A DNA stretch of 64,000 nt from an uncultured Cytophagales bacterium. Lineage in GTDB: Bacteria; Bacteroidota; Bacteroidia; Cytophagales; Cyclobacteriaceae. Below are positions 52,316 to 63,100 of the stretch, one piece after another. The translations under genes and the position numbers were made by a program. The stretch's first letter is position 1. Each line of letters opens with the position of its first letter. The DNA lies in NCBI GenBank assembly GCA_913057175.1, contig CAJXNP010000007.1, forward strand, positions 186,001-250,000. Direction: 5' to 3'. Under the pieces are notes generated by a model that was given only the letters and a program-made list of their open reading frames with translations, was not told the origin of the DNA and ran no database searches.

Positions 52316-53647
52316 CTATTTTCCCAGCTGACTTAGAGCTGCCAGGCCTCTTTTTCCTCCTCCAAGTTTATTCATTGTTTTCATCATCTTTCGCATGTCA
52401 GCAAATTGTTTCATCAGGCCATTTACCTCCTGAATAGTTGTTCCGCTTCCACTTGCAATTCGCTTTCTGCGGTTGCCGTTGATGATATCAGGATTGTGCC
52501 GCTCAAGTGGAGTCATCGATTTAATGATCGCTTCGATAGGTTTGAAAGAATCATCGTCGATATCCATATTTTTCACCATTTTACCCATTCCAGGTATCAT
52601 ACCCAGCAGATCCTTGATATTGCCCATTTTTCTAATTTGCTCCAGTTGACTCAGGAAATCATCGAAATCAAACTGATTTTTCCGGATCTTTTTGTTCAGC
52701 CTTCTTGCCTCCTCCTCATCGAAATTCTGCTGCGCCTTTTCAACCAAAGAAACCACATCACCCATTCCCAGGATTCTCTGAGCCATCCTGTCAGGGTGAA
52801 AAACGTCGATAGCTTCCATTTTTTCGCCAGTGCTGATAAACTTGATAGGTTTATCCACAACGGTACGAATGGATAATGCCGCTCCACCCCTGGCATCACC
52901 ATCCAGTTTAGTAAGAACTACACCATCATAATCGAGCCTTTCATTAAATTCCTTGGCTGTGTTGACAGCGTCTTGACCGGTCATTGAATCAACAACAAAA
53001 AGTGTTTCTGATGGATCGAGAGACTTTTTAAGTAAGGAGATCTCATTCATCATTTCCTCATCGATAGCCAGCCGGCCAGCGGTATCGACGATCACTACAC
53101 TTTTTCCTGAAGATTTTGCCCGTTTGATGGCATTGTTTGCGATCTCAAGGGCATTTTTATTGTCCTCTTCTGAATAAACTTCCACACCAATTTGTTCGCC
53201 AACCACCTTAAGCTGATTGATAGCGGCAGGACGGTAAATGTCGCAAGCAGAAAGTAATACCTGCTGACCCTGTTTTTTCAAATGAGTGGCCAGTTTTCCA
53301 GCAAAGGTTGTTTTACCTGAACCCTGCAAACCGGAAAGTAATATCACGGCAGGACTTCCCTTTACATTGATATCTGCTTTCCTACCACCCATCAGACGTG
53401 TTAATTCTTCTGAGGTGATCTTAATAAGTAATTGACCTGGTGAAACGGAGATTAATACATCCCGGCCAAGCGCTTCATTTTTTATATTATCAGTAACTTC
53501 CTTTGCAACCTTATAATTGACGTCGGCATCGATCAACGCCCTTCGGATCTCTTTGACCGTTTTAGCCACGTTGATTTCGGTAATTGTACCTTGACCCTTT
53601 AGCGTCTTAAATGCCTGGTCTAATTTATAGCTTAAGTTCTCGAACAT
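52316..53647 (-). CDS. ffh: signal recognition particle protein Ffh
   Basis: 443 residues in the order N, G and M domain. G1 is GLQGSGKTTFAGKLA, then DTAGRLAID (G3), TKLDGDARGGAAL (G4 and insertion region), and the methionine-rich M domain ends in MRKMMKTMNKLGGGKRG. With 4.5S RNA it binds signal sequences at the ribosome and delivers them to FtsY. Single-gene unit. The ffs gene for the RNA was not found in the flanks. Confidence 0.97.
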   Translation of the reverse strand: MFENLSYKLDQAFKTLKGQGTITEINVAKTVKEIRRALIDADVNYKVAKEVTDNIKNEALGRDVLISVSPGQLLIKITSEELTRLMGGRKADINVKGSPAVILLSGLQGSGKTTFAGKLATHLKKQGQQVLLSACDIYRPAAINQLKVVGEQIGVEVYSEEDNKNALEIANNAIKRAKSSGKSVVIVDTAGRLAIDEEMMNEISLLKKSLDPSETLFVVDSMTGQDAVNTAKEFNERLDYDGVVLTKLDGDARGGAALSIRTVVDKPIKFISTGEKMEAIDVFHPDRMAQRILGMGDVVSLVEKAQQNFDEEEARRLNKKIRKNQFDFDDFLSQLEQIRKMGNIKDLLGMIPGMGKMVKNMDIDDDSFKPIEAIIKSMTPLERHNPDIINGNRRKRIASGSGTTIQEVNGLMKQFADMRKMMKTMNKLGGGKRGLAALSQLGK

Positions 53648-53898
53648 GTTTCTATCTTAAATTTCCACAAAAATAATAATCCTGACCCTGAATCAAAAGG
53701 AATGCAAAATTACCAATTCTAGTTTTCAAAGGATTCTTTTTATTTGATTTTTATGTCAAAAAATGAGCAAATATTTGTCCAGAAACGAACACTATCTATC
53801 CTTGCGATTAGCAAAAATGCTGGTTATTTCCCCTTCAAAGCATATTGAACTAAATGGCACAACTGTTGGCTGTTAATTATAAAAAAATCACTTATGTC

Positions 53899-54606
53899 AT
53901 GAAAACTCTACTCAACCTTGTCATTATCCTCGGCCTCGCTTATATAGTCTACAGTTTTACCGGAATTAAGAATGACGGTGAACAAATAAGGAAAACATAT
54001 CAAGTTTCGTATTTCAACGAAATTGAATTTGTAGGTCCATATTCGATAGAGCTATTGCAAGGAAATGAAGGACACCTTGAGATAAGAGCATCTGAGTACA
54101 TACACGAAAAGTTGGAGGTGGACGTACGGAATAATAAACTAACCATCAGAATAGATGATAAGCGTTTTACCAAGAAGAATTCTATAAAAGTGTATTTAGC
54201 AGTTGAAGACCTGAACAGATTGATCATCACCGGGGCGGTGAATCTTGAGACAGAAAATGTGATTCATACCGACGATCTGAAGATAGAATTTGAAGGTGCC
54301 GGTCAGGTAAACCTTGATATTGAAGCTGATCGTGTGATCTCTGAAATTGATGGTGTGGGAAGTTTCTGGTTGCAGGGCAGGGCAAAATATCATAAAGTGG
54401 AATTTTCAGGTGTCGGCAGCTATGATGCCAGGAACCTGATTTGTGAAAGCACTTCCGTTGAATCGGATGGTGTGGGGAGTGTAGAGGTTCACGCTTCAGA
54501 TCGGTTTATTGGGAGGGCATCCGGAGTTGGATCAGTAAAATATTTTGGTCACCCGAAAGATGTTTCGGTAGATGCCAATGGAATAGGAAAAGTTTATAGT
54601 GAATAG
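53899..54606 (+). CDS. GIN-domain (DUF2807) putative adhesin head protein
   Basis: 235 residues from the ATG at 53899; the open frame upstream adds 15 residues without a signal. A signal anchor or signal peptide (LLNLVIILGLAYIVYSFTG) precedes a right-handed beta-helix of the GIN type: FNEIEFVGPYSIELLQGNEG, then repeating turns such as ITGAVNLETE, FEGAGQVNLDI, IDGVGSFWLQG, FSGVGSYDARN and ASGVGSVKYFG. The repeated GVGS/GAG turns are plain. Surface or periplasmic; the function is unknown. Confidence 0.85.
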   Translation: MKTLLNLVIILGLAYIVYSFTGIKNDGEQIRKTYQVSYFNEIEFVGPYSIELLQGNEGHLEIRASEYIHEKLEVDVRNNKLTIRIDDKRFTKKNSIKVYLAVEDLNRLIITGAVNLETENVIHTDDLKIEFEGAGQVNLDIEADRVISEIDGVGSFWLQGRAKYHKVEFSGVGSYDARNLICESTSVESDGVGSVEVHASDRFIGRASGVGSVKYFGHPKDVSVDANGIGKVYSE

Positions 54607-54614
54607 ATTAGATT

Positions 54615-54659
54615 GGCCGTTTCGATAAGCTCATTCAACTTACTTTTTTGGGAACGGCC
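54615..54659 (+). terminator. long hairpin after the GIN gene
   Basis: GGCCGTT (54615-54621) pairs with AACGGCC (54653-54659), separated by a long loop, with a TC-rich run after. It may serve as terminator for the GIN gene. Confidence 0.5.
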
Positions 54660-54667
54660 TTCTTCTT

Positions 54668-55714
54668 TTAATTTTTATTAGCTAATTGTCCGCAAGCGGC
54701 ATCGATATCTTTTCCCCGGCTTCTTCTGATATTAACAACCAGACCTTTCTTTTCCAGGTATTCTTTGAACAGGTCAATTTTACCTGGATCAGCTTTTTTA
54801 AAATCCGCATGGTCGATTGGGTTGTATTCAATGATATTTATTTTACAAGGGATCTTTTTAGCAAACCGGTATAATTCTTCAGCATCATCCAGACCTTCGT
54901 TGAAGTTTCTGAATGCGATATATTCCAGTGTGATTTTATTCTTCGTTTTTTGGTAAAAATAATTCAATGCATCGGTCAAAGATTCCAGGCTGTTGCTTTC
55001 ATTGATTGGCATGATCTGACTTCTCTTTTTCTCATTCGCTGCATGCAACGACAAAGCCAGGTTAAACTTCACATCATCATCTCCGAGCTTTTTGATCATC
55101 TTGGCAATACCAGCTGTTGAAACGGTAATTCTTCTTGGAGACATTCCTAACCCTTTTTCGGATGTAATGAGCTCCACTGATTTTATCACGTTTTGATAAT
55201 TCAAAAGTGGTTCTCCCATTCCCATGTAAACAATATTTGTCAGCGGCGCGTTGTAATATTTTTCTGCCTGGTTCTTTATGGCTACTACCTGGTCATATAT
55301 TTCAGGAGCATCCAGGTTTCTTTTTCTATCCAAAAATCCTGTAGCGCAAAATTTACAACTGAGTGAACACCCTACCTGCGAAGAAATACAAGCCGTCATG
55401 CGTTTTTCAGCAGGGATCAATACGCCCTCTATGAGATGATTGTCATAAAGTTTAAAGGCGGATTTAATGGTTTGATCAGAGCTTATTTGCTCCTTGTGAG
55501 CGACCAAACTGCGAATTTCAAAATGATCGTTTAGTAACTCACGCGTTTTAAGTGAAAGATTAGTCATTTCCTCAAAAGAAGTAGCAGACTTGTTCCATAG
55601 CCAGTCGTAAACCTGCTTTGCCCGAAATGCCTTTTCACCAATTTGGGTAAAATAACTGGTCAGCTCTTCCTGACCAAATAGTCTGATATCCTTCTTTTCT
55701 CCCGTCGCGATCAT
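54668..55714 (-). CDS. rlmN: 23S rRNA (adenine(2503)-C(2))-methyltransferase RlmN
   Basis: 348 residues. Radical SAM motif CSLSCKFCATGFLDRKRNL (CxxxCxxC), preceded by ACISSQVG, and the second catalytic cysteine near the C-terminus in IDAACGQLA. It methylates C2 of A2503 in 23S rRNA and A37 of some tRNAs through a Cys-bound intermediate. MGMGEPLLNY and LALSLHAANEKKRSQIMP are typical. Single-gene unit. Confidence 0.96.
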   Translation of the reverse strand: MIATGEKKDIRLFGQEELTSYFTQIGEKAFRAKQVYDWLWNKSATSFEEMTNLSLKTRELLNDHFEIRSLVAHKEQISSDQTIKSAFKLYDNHLIEGVLIPAEKRMTACISSQVGCSLSCKFCATGFLDRKRNLDAPEIYDQVVAIKNQAEKYYNAPLTNIVYMGMGEPLLNYQNVIKSVELITSEKGLGMSPRRITVSTAGIAKMIKKLGDDDVKFNLALSLHAANEKKRSQIMPINESNSLESLTDALNYFYQKTKNKITLEYIAFRNFNEGLDDAEELYRFAKKIPCKINIIEYNPIDHADFKKADPGKIDLFKEYLEKKGLVVNIRRSRGKDIDAACGQLANKN

Positions 55715-55745
55715 CCTGCAAAATTAATTGATAATTAGGAATTAT

Positions 55746-56795
55746 TTAATTTTCCAATGAATAAACGGATGAAATGGGAAAATGGTCAGATTCCTTCATT
55801 TTTCGATGAGTAGCAAATTTTTTAATGCTGATCTCGTCACTATGGAATTGATTGTCGATTCTCAGAAAAAATAGTTTGCCATTGTACGAAAACCCAAAAC
55901 CTTTTCCCTTTGCTTCGAAGGAGTTGTTTAATCGCTGACGTAATCGAAAGTAGGCGTAACTGTATGGCACCTCATTGATATCACCACTAACGATCACTGG
56001 ATAGGGGCTGTCGATGATACTTTTAATCAAATAATTAACCTGAATAGATCGATGGATGAATCCTGATTTTAACCGGTAGCCTGTATCTAAATAAGTTTTC
56101 TGAATTCTTTCCGCATCTGTGACGTTCTCCTCATCAATCGCCATGGATTCGAGATGGATACAATAAACTCTTAGGGTATCCTCATTCACAATGATATCTG
56201 ACCAGATGGAGTTCAAAAACTTGCCATCCTCGTCCTTTATTTCACCACTCTTAACTATAGGATAGCGGCTGAAAATCGCTTGTCCAAATTGTCCATTTCT
56301 GCTGTCCTGGTGCCTTATTTTAAAATGACTATGTTTCCATCCGCTATGTTTAAGTTTGCCGGTAACATTAAAGATCTCTGAATTATCCTGATTATAAAAT
56401 TCCTGAAAGCACTTTATTGGAGAGTCATCATCCATCACCCAGCTAATCATTTTTTTTGAAGATGTATATCCTTCATTGAGATGTGCATAATTATTAAATA
56501 CGCGGACATTGTAACTAAGAACTTTGAAGGAGTTTTCTTCATCCTCATCCCAGTTGCTCATCTGAATAGTCATTTTTAAAAATGGAAAACCTACAACAAG
56601 CAGAACAAGGTGCAGGTAAAAAGTGCCTTTTCGTTTTTTTCTGTGGAAGATCAACCCTGCCAGGTGGTAGATAATAAATAAAGGAATGGTGAGGGATAAA
56701 AAGCCAGCAATCCAGATATTCTCAGGTGATATGAAAACACTTGAGTAGCTCAGGAGGGTCAAAAACAATAGAGAATATCGGTATATTTTCTTCAA
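55746..56795 (-). CDS. membrane-anchored endonuclease/exonuclease/phosphatase family protein
   Basis: 349 residues. Three hydrophobic helices fill residues 1-80. The EEP domain then shows LSYNVRVFN (with the metal-binding Asn), CFQEFYN (catalytic Glu), YCIHLES, VSGDINEVPYSYAY (the usual GDFN) and a terminal ESDHFPIS with the catalytic Asp-His pair. The active site faces the periplasm by topology. Substrate unknown; relatives cleave phosphodiesters in lipids or nucleic acids. Confidence 0.88.
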   Translation of the reverse strand: MKKIYRYSLLFLTLLSYSSVFISPENIWIAGFLSLTIPLFIIYHLAGLIFHRKKRKGTFYLHLVLLVVGFPFLKMTIQMSNWDEDEENSFKVLSYNVRVFNNYAHLNEGYTSSKKMISWVMDDDSPIKCFQEFYNQDNSEIFNVTGKLKHSGWKHSHFKIRHQDSRNGQFGQAIFSRYPIVKSGEIKDEDGKFLNSIWSDIIVNEDTLRVYCIHLESMAIDEENVTDAERIQKTYLDTGYRLKSGFIHRSIQVNYLIKSIIDSPYPVIVSGDINEVPYSYAYFRLRQRLNNSFEAKGKGFGFSYNGKLFFLRIDNQFHSDEISIKKFATHRKMKESDHFPISSVYSLEN

Positions 56796-56901
56796 TTCAG
56801 CCTGTTAAATTTTACCGGTCAACGCGAATCATTTTAATTCAATATAAATAAAATGAAATTTTAGATACACAGTAAAATTTATGACTGAAAGAATTAAAAT
56901 G

Positions 56902-56909
56902 TATTTTTG
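56902..56909 (+). promoter_or_regulatory. -7 box upstream of proC
   Basis: TATTTTTG, perfect TAnnTTTG, 23 bp before the proC start. No clear -33 element. Confidence 0.45.
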
Positions 56910-56932
56910 CTTAAAATTGAACTTTTTGAAGC

Positions 56933-57721
56933 ATGAGTAAAAAGAAAATAGCCATCATCGGGGGAGGAAATTTAGGTGCATCAATCGCCGAAGGCCTTGT
57001 CAGGTCAGATCAGTACGAAACTAAGGATATTTCGGTGACAAGACATAAAATTGAGTTACTCAAACATCTTTCTGAATCCGGTGTAAATGTTCATTCTGAT
57101 AACATTTTAGCGGTGCAAAATTCTGATGTTGTTATTATTGCGGTGAAGCCTTATAACGTTGATAAGATTCTCAATGAGATCAAGCCGGCTTTGACATCAG
57201 ATCATGTACTTGTTTCAGTTGCAACAGGAATTTCCATCAGTCATATGCAAACTGTAGTCGGTGAAAGCGTACCAGTCTTCCGTGCAATGCCCAATACAGC
57301 TATTTCTATAAGGGAGTCAATGACATGTATTTGTACGAATAATGGTGACAAAGTCAATAAAGACGAAATTGTCAAATTATTTGATCAATTGGGGACGAGT
57401 ATTATAATCCAGGAAGAACTGATGGATGCAGCTACTGTTCTCGCAGCATGCGGAATTGCTTACGCTCTCAGGTTTATTCGGGCAGCCTCTCAGGGAGGAA
57501 TTGAAATTGGATTTGATGCCAATACTGCACAAAAAATAGCCGCACAAACAGTGAAAGGGGCAGCAGGCTTATTAATTGAAGGAGGTCAGCATCCTGAAAG
57601 GGAAATTGACAAAGTGACCACACCTCAGGGATGCACGATTGCAGGATTGAATGAAATGGAACACCAGGGTTTTAGCTCATCATTGATCAAGGGGATCTTA
57701 ACTTCTTACCAAAAGATTTGA
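56933..57721 (+). CDS. proC: pyrroline-5-carboxylate reductase
   Basis: 262 residues. IAIIGGGNLGASIAEGL is the NAD(P)-binding loop, AVKPYNVDKIL and FRAMPNTAISIRESMT are family motifs, and VTTPQGCTIAGLNEME is the C-terminal proline-binding signature (here Q-G-C in place of G-G-T/S). It makes proline from P5C. Its last codons overlap the phosphatase gene, so the two are probably co-translated. Confidence 0.94.
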   Translation: MSKKKIAIIGGGNLGASIAEGLVRSDQYETKDISVTRHKIELLKHLSESGVNVHSDNILAVQNSDVVIIAVKPYNVDKILNEIKPALTSDHVLVSVATGISISHMQTVVGESVPVFRAMPNTAISIRESMTCICTNNGDKVNKDEIVKLFDQLGTSIIIQEELMDAATVLAACGIAYALRFIRAASQGGIEIGFDANTAQKIAAQTVKGAAGLLIEGGQHPEREIDKVTTPQGCTIAGLNEMEHQGFSSSLIKGILTSYQKI

Positions 57722-58392
57722 ACCGGTCAATCGCAATCGGTGATATTCACGGCTGCCTGAAAACCCTCGTTTATTTGATTGAAAAGGAAATTCTGCTGAC
57801 CAAAGAGGATAAACTTTTTTTACTGGGCGATTATGTTAACAAGGGCCCTGACTCCAAAGGCGTTATCGATTATCTGATTTCATTGAAAAAACAGAATTAT
57901 CAAGTGGAATGCCTGAGGGGGAATCACGACCAACTGATGCTTGACGCATGGAAAAGCGATGACAAATCTGAAAATTGGATATTGAAAGGTGGTGATAGTA
58001 CTTTGAGAAGTTTCCAATGTGAAACCATTTCCGATATTCCATCAACCTATTATTCATTTCTTAGTGCGACTCCTTTTTTTGTTGAGCTGGAAAATCACTT
58101 CCTTATCCACGCTGGTTTTGATTTTAATGCAAATGAAATATTTGAAGACACCTACTCCATGCTGAATATCCGGGATATGAATGTTGATCCGTCTAAAATC
58201 GAAGGGAAAAAAATAATTCATGGGCATGTACCTGTCGAGCTGGAATTTCTTTTAGGTAAAATGAAAAGCGAATGGAACGAGATTTCCATTGACACGGGTT
58301 GTGTTTATGTTGATCAACCAGGAAAAGGATATTTGACGGCTATGATTTTAGATACGTATGAGTTATTTTATGTGAAGAACAAAGACCTTTAA
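57718..58392 (+). CDS. serine/threonine-type metallophosphatase (PPP/ApaH-like)
   Basis: 224 residues starting at a TTG that overlaps the proC stop by 4 bp. Full calcineurin-like set: [40 protein letters not shown] and IIHGHVPVE. This is the PPP (PrpA/ApaH-like) subfamily, which removes phosphate from proteins or splits diadenosine tetraphosphate. It is followed 2 bp later by a macro-domain gene. Confidence 0.9.
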   Translation: MNRSIAIGDIHGCLKTLVYLIEKEILLTKEDKLFLLGDYVNKGPDSKGVIDYLISLKKQNYQVECLRGNHDQLMLDAWKSDDKSENWILKGGDSTLRSFQCETISDIPSTYYSFLSATPFFVELENHFLIHAGFDFNANEIFEDTYSMLNIRDMNVDPSKIEGKKIIHGHVPVELEFLLGKMKSEWNEISIDTGCVYVDQPGKGYLTAMILDTYELFYVKNKDL

Positions 58393-58394
58393 CC

Positions 58395-58895
58395 ATGGCC
58401 ATACAACTAATCCAGGGAGATATCACAAAGATGGAAACAGATATAATTGTTAATGCCGCCAATTCCGGATTACGTGGAGGTGGAGGGGTAGATGGTGCTA
58501 TTCATCGTGCTGGAGGTCCTGAAATAATGGAAGAATGCAGAAAAATCGGAGGTTGCCCAACAGGCCAGGCAGTTATTACAACAGCTGGAAATTTGCCAGC
58601 AAAGAAAGTAATCCACACAGTGGGACCTGTCTGGAACGGAGGGAATAAGAATGAAGAAGAATTATTGCAATCAGCTTACTTAAACTGTTTGAAACTTGTT
58701 GAAAGATACGAGTACAAGAGCATAGCATTTCCAAATATCAGCACAGGAGTTTACGGCTTCCCAAAAGAAAAGGCAGCACATATTGCCATAAAAACTGCCA
58801 AAGGCTTTCTGAAAGATCATTCAGATGTGGATATCTACTTTGTGTGTTTTGATGATGAAAACTTCAATTTATATCAAAATTTGCTGAGAAATTAG
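58395..58895 (+). CDS. macro-domain protein (O-acetyl-ADP-ribose deacetylase type)
   Basis: 166 residues, one macro domain. [25 protein letters not shown] (split: [19 protein letters not shown]) and [18 protein letters not shown] are the ADP-ribose-binding loops of the MacroD/YmdB type, with the catalytic Asn and Asp in place. It hydrolyses O-acetyl-ADP-ribose or mono-ADP-ribose on Asp/Glu. It is in tight linkage with the phosphatase and proC. Confidence 0.93.
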   Translation: MAIQLIQGDITKMETDIIVNAANSGLRGGGGVDGAIHRAGGPEIMEECRKIGGCPTGQAVITTAGNLPAKKVIHTVGPVWNGGNKNEEELLQSAYLNCLKLVERYEYKSIAFPNISTGVYGFPKEKAAHIAIKTAKGFLKDHSDVDIYFVCFDDENFNLYQNLLRN

Positions 58896-59027
58896 CCAAA
58901 GAAATTAATGCACAATTTATCGCAAAAGATAAATGACCCATCTTATTCATTTAAAGAGCAATTATTCAAAGCAAATATTCATTCTGACCGCTCATAAATA
59001 TTATTATTAGAATAGTATTAACTTAAA

Positions 59028-59035
59028 TAACTTTG
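59028..59035 (+). promoter_or_regulatory. -7 box of the RND efflux operon
   Basis: TAACTTTG followed by CACC, 50 bp before the adaptor gene. No good -33 element at the expected distance. Confidence 0.5.
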
Positions 59036-59085
59036 CACCGGAGTTTTTACGTATAATCATCACTGCAGCAAATCAATCGCATTAC

Positions 59086-60159
59086 ATGAAAAGTGGAATA
59101 AAATGGATTTCCATTCTTTTGATCATATCAATAATTGGATATTTCGCTTATCCAAAAATTAAGGCTCAGTTTGTTACTGAAAGTTCGGAAGAACAGCCAC
59201 CTCAACGTTCATCGTCCAGCGGTCTTCCGGTATCTGCCCAAGTCATAAAAGCCGAAAAAATAGATGATAAAATCAATGTTACGGGATCTGTTATCGCAAA
59301 CGAATCGGTCGAACTGAAAAGTGAGATATCTGGAAAGATCGTCAGGATCTATTTCAAAGAAGGAAGTTCAGTTAAAAAAGGCGATTTGTTACTAAGCATT
59401 GAGGATGATGAGCTATCTGCTCAATTGGAGCGATTAAGAAATCAAAAGGAATTACTGGATCAAAGTGAATATCGTAACCGACAACTTTTAGATAGAGAGG
59501 CCATCAGCCAGGAGGAATATGACATATCCTTGACGGAACTCAAAACTGCTGAGGCCGATCTGAAACTTGTCATGGCTCAACTGGCCAAGACAAAAATCAA
59601 GGCTCCCTTTAACGGAATTGTCGGATTAAGGCATGTTAGTGAAGGAAGCTACATCACTCCCACTACAAGCATTACTAATATTTACAACATCGATCCGGCA
59701 AAAATCGATTTTTCCATCCCGGGAAAATACAGCAACAGAGTCAACCTTGGTGACAAGATCCGTTTTGTGACGGATGCTGTTGAGGAATACAGGGAAGCAG
59801 ATATTTACGCTATTGAGCCACAAGTAGATCCTACTACCAGAACATTGAGTATGAGGGCAGTTTGTAGCAATAAAGATCATGCCCTGTTGCCTGGTCAGTT
59901 TGCAAAAATAGAATTGATCTTTCATACTTATGATAATGCCATTCTCGTGCCTACGGAGGCAGTCATTCCTGAACTTGGAGGACACAAGGTTTTCGTTAGC
60001 AAAAATGGAAGGGCAGAAACAGTACAGGTAAAAACGGGCCTGAGAACGGATAGAAATGTCGAGATTGTCTCAGGGCTAAATCCAAATGATACGATTATAA
60101 CTTCGGGGTTGCTTCAGTTGAATCCAGGCTCACCAGTTTCATTAACTTTAATCAATTAA
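59086..60159 (+). CDS. RND efflux periplasmic adaptor (MFP) subunit
   Basis: 357 residues with an N-terminal membrane anchor (ISILLIISIIGYFAYP). A lipoyl/biotinyl half (SEISGKIVRIYFKEGSSVKK), a helical hairpin (residues about 110-165), the second lipoyl half (IKAPFNGIVGLRHVSEGSYI), a beta-barrel and a membrane-proximal domain follow in the usual order. It bridges the inner-membrane pump and TolC. It is 1 bp from the permease gene, first of the operon. Confidence 0.94.
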   Translation: MKSGIKWISILLIISIIGYFAYPKIKAQFVTESSEEQPPQRSSSSGLPVSAQVIKAEKIDDKINVTGSVIANESVELKSEISGKIVRIYFKEGSSVKKGDLLLSIEDDELSAQLERLRNQKELLDQSEYRNRQLLDREAISQEEYDISLTELKTAEADLKLVMAQLAKTKIKAPFNGIVGLRHVSEGSYITPTTSITNIYNIDPAKIDFSIPGKYSNRVNLGDKIRFVTDAVEEYREADIYAIEPQVDPTTRTLSMRAVCSNKDHALLPGQFAKIELIFHTYDNAILVPTEAVIPELGGHKVFVSKNGRAETVQVKTGLRTDRNVEIVSGLNPNDTIITSGLLQLNPGSPVSLTLIN

Positions 60160-60160
60160 C

Positions 60161-63100
60161 ATGAGTTTAGCATCCGTTAGCATCGATCGACCGGTTCTGG
60201 CAATAGTCATGTCAATTGTCATTGTAATATTTGGATTTGTGGGATTGAATTTTTTGGGAGTCAGAGAGTACCCTAGTGTTGACCCTCCAATCATTACGGT
60301 CGCTACCAATTATGTCGGCGCCAATTCTGAAGTTATCGAATCTCAGATTACCGAACCTCTTGAGGAATCCATCAATGGAATTGCAGGAATTAAATCGCTA
60401 ACATCCGTCAGCAGGGACGGAAGAAGCACCATTTCAGTGGAGTTTGACCTTGACACGGACCTTGAAGCTGCCGCTAATGATGTCCGTGACCGGGTCTCTC
60501 GTGCACTTTATAACTTACCTCCTGATGCGGACCCACCGATTGTTTCGAAAGCTGATGCTGATTCATGGCCAATTATTATTACAAGTATCAAAAGCGATTC
60601 GAGATCATTACTTGAGCTCACCCAGATTGCAGAGAATATTTTTAAGGAAAGGTATCAGACAATTCCCGGAGTAAGTCAGGCAAATGTTTGGGGAGCGAAA
60701 AAATATTCCATGAGATTATGGCTGGATCCAATGAAGTTGGCTGCCTATCAACTCACCCCAATTGATGTTCTGGATGCAGTTGACAGGAACAATGTAGATC
60801 TTCCAACGGGAATGGTGGAAGGGATGAATACTGAGCTAACTGTTCGTACAAGGGGACAGCTTCTAACGCCACAAGAATTTAACGACCTCATCATAAAAGA
60901 AGAAGGGAATAACATTGTAAGGTTTAGGGATATTGGCAATGCGGAGCTTTCACCTGAAAATTTGCGTACCAGCTTAAAACGCGATGGAGTGCCGATGGTA
61001 ATGCCAATCATCATTGCCCAACCAGGTTCCAATCACATTGATATTTCAAGAGAGTTTTACAAACGATTTGAATCAATTAAAAAAGACTTGCCTCCCGATG
61101 TTGAAGCAGAGCTGGTTTTTGACAGTACAGAATACATTCAGGAGTCTATCGATGAGGTAGAACAAACAATTATTGTGGCGTTTTGTCTTGTTGTAATAAT
61201 CATATTTCTGTTTTTAAGGGACTGGAGGACAACATTGATCCCGGTTATTACCATTCCCGTTTCTTTGATAGGTGCTTTTTTTGTACTCTACGTTCTCGAT
61301 TATTCGATCAACGTACTCACACTATTGGGAGTGGTATTAGCAATCGGATTGGTTGTCGATGATACGATTGTTGTACTTGAAAACATTTACAAGAGGATTG
61401 AAGATAAAGAAGAACCGCATAAGGCAGGAAAAGAAGGAACTCAGGAAATTTTCTTTGCCGTAATCTCTACAACAATTGCTTTGGTGGCAGTATTTCTACC
61501 ACTTATATTTTTACAGGGATTGACGGGCAGATTGTTCCGCGAATTTGGCGTCACCATTTCAGCTGCGGTGATCATTTCTTCATTTGTAGCGTTGACGATG
61601 ACACCTATGCTGTCATCAAGGCTTTTACGGGCAAGACATAAAAAACCCTGGTTTTATACCAAGACAGAACCATTCTTCGAAAAATTAAATGGGTTTTACA
61701 ATAGGTCATTAGAGGCATTTATGGAAGGCCGTTGGCTGGCAATTGTCATTATGCTGATAACGGGAGTAATCGCTTACTATTTGTTTGTAAAACTTCCAAC
61801 AGAACTAGCCCCAATGGAAGACAGGAATGCCTTTAGAGTAATTGCAGAAGGGCCACAGGGCACTACTTTCGAATACATGGATAGTTATGTGCTGGAAATG
61901 GTTGAAGTTATTCTGGATGAAGTTCCGGAAAAGAGATTTATCGGTTCTGTCACCTCACCTGGGTTTGGTGCATCATCTTCCGTTAATTCGGCATTCTTTT
62001 TTGTCATTTTAAAAAATAAAAGTCAGAGAGAACGATCACAAAATGAGATTGTTCAAAAAATCACACCTTTTGTTCAAAAGAATACAAAAGCACGTGCTTT
62101 TGTTGTTCAGCCGGAAACGATTGGAACAGGTGGTATCCGTGGTTTGCCGGTACAATATGTTTTGCAGGCGCCAAACCTGGAAAAATTGAAAGAAGTGCTA
62201 CCTGAGTTTATGGAAAAAGCATATCAGGATCCAACATTTGAAATTGTTGATCTAGATATGAAATTCAATAAACCCGAAATCAATATTGATATTGATCGGG
62301 ACAGAGCCCGCGCAATGGGTGTTTCAATCATGGATATTGCACAAACACTGCAGCTGGCATTTAGTGGTCAGCGATTTGGATATTTTATCATGGATGGAAA
62401 ACAATACCAGATCATCGGGCAGGTAACGCGTGAAAACAGAAGCGCACCGATCGACCTTCAATCCATATATGTCCGCAATAATGAAGGGCAGATTATTCAG
62501 CTGGACAACCTGGTTAAATTAAGGGAAGAAAGCAATCCGCCTCAATTATACAGGTATAACCGGTTTGTATCGGCAACAGTCTCAGCCAATACTGTCGAAG
62601 GCAAAACACTCGGGGACGGCATAGAAGCAATGGAGCGAATAGGAGGCGATGTTTTGGATGAATCTTTTTCTACAACATTTTCCGGGACATCCAGCGAATT
62701 CAAAGAGAGTGGATCAAGCTTATTGTTCGCATTTATTTTTGCCCTGGTTTTGATCTACCTGGCTCTATCAGCCCAGTTTGAAAGTTTTCGCGATCCGCTG
62801 ATTATCATGCTTACTGTTCCACTTGCTATGGCCGGAGCATTGCTCACCTTATTGTTTTTCGGACAAACCCTCAATATTTTCAGTGAAATTGGGATCATCA
62901 TGTTGATTGGCCTGGTGACAAAAAATGGTATCCTGATTGTCGAATTTGCCAATCAGAGGAAAGCCAGAGGCGAGGACGTGAAAACTGCTATTGTCAAAGC
63001 AGCAGAAGCCAGGTTCAGACCTATTCTTATGACCAGCCTTTCTACCATTTTGGGTATTCTGCCTATCGCACTGGCTTTGGGTGCTGGTGCGGAAAGCCGT

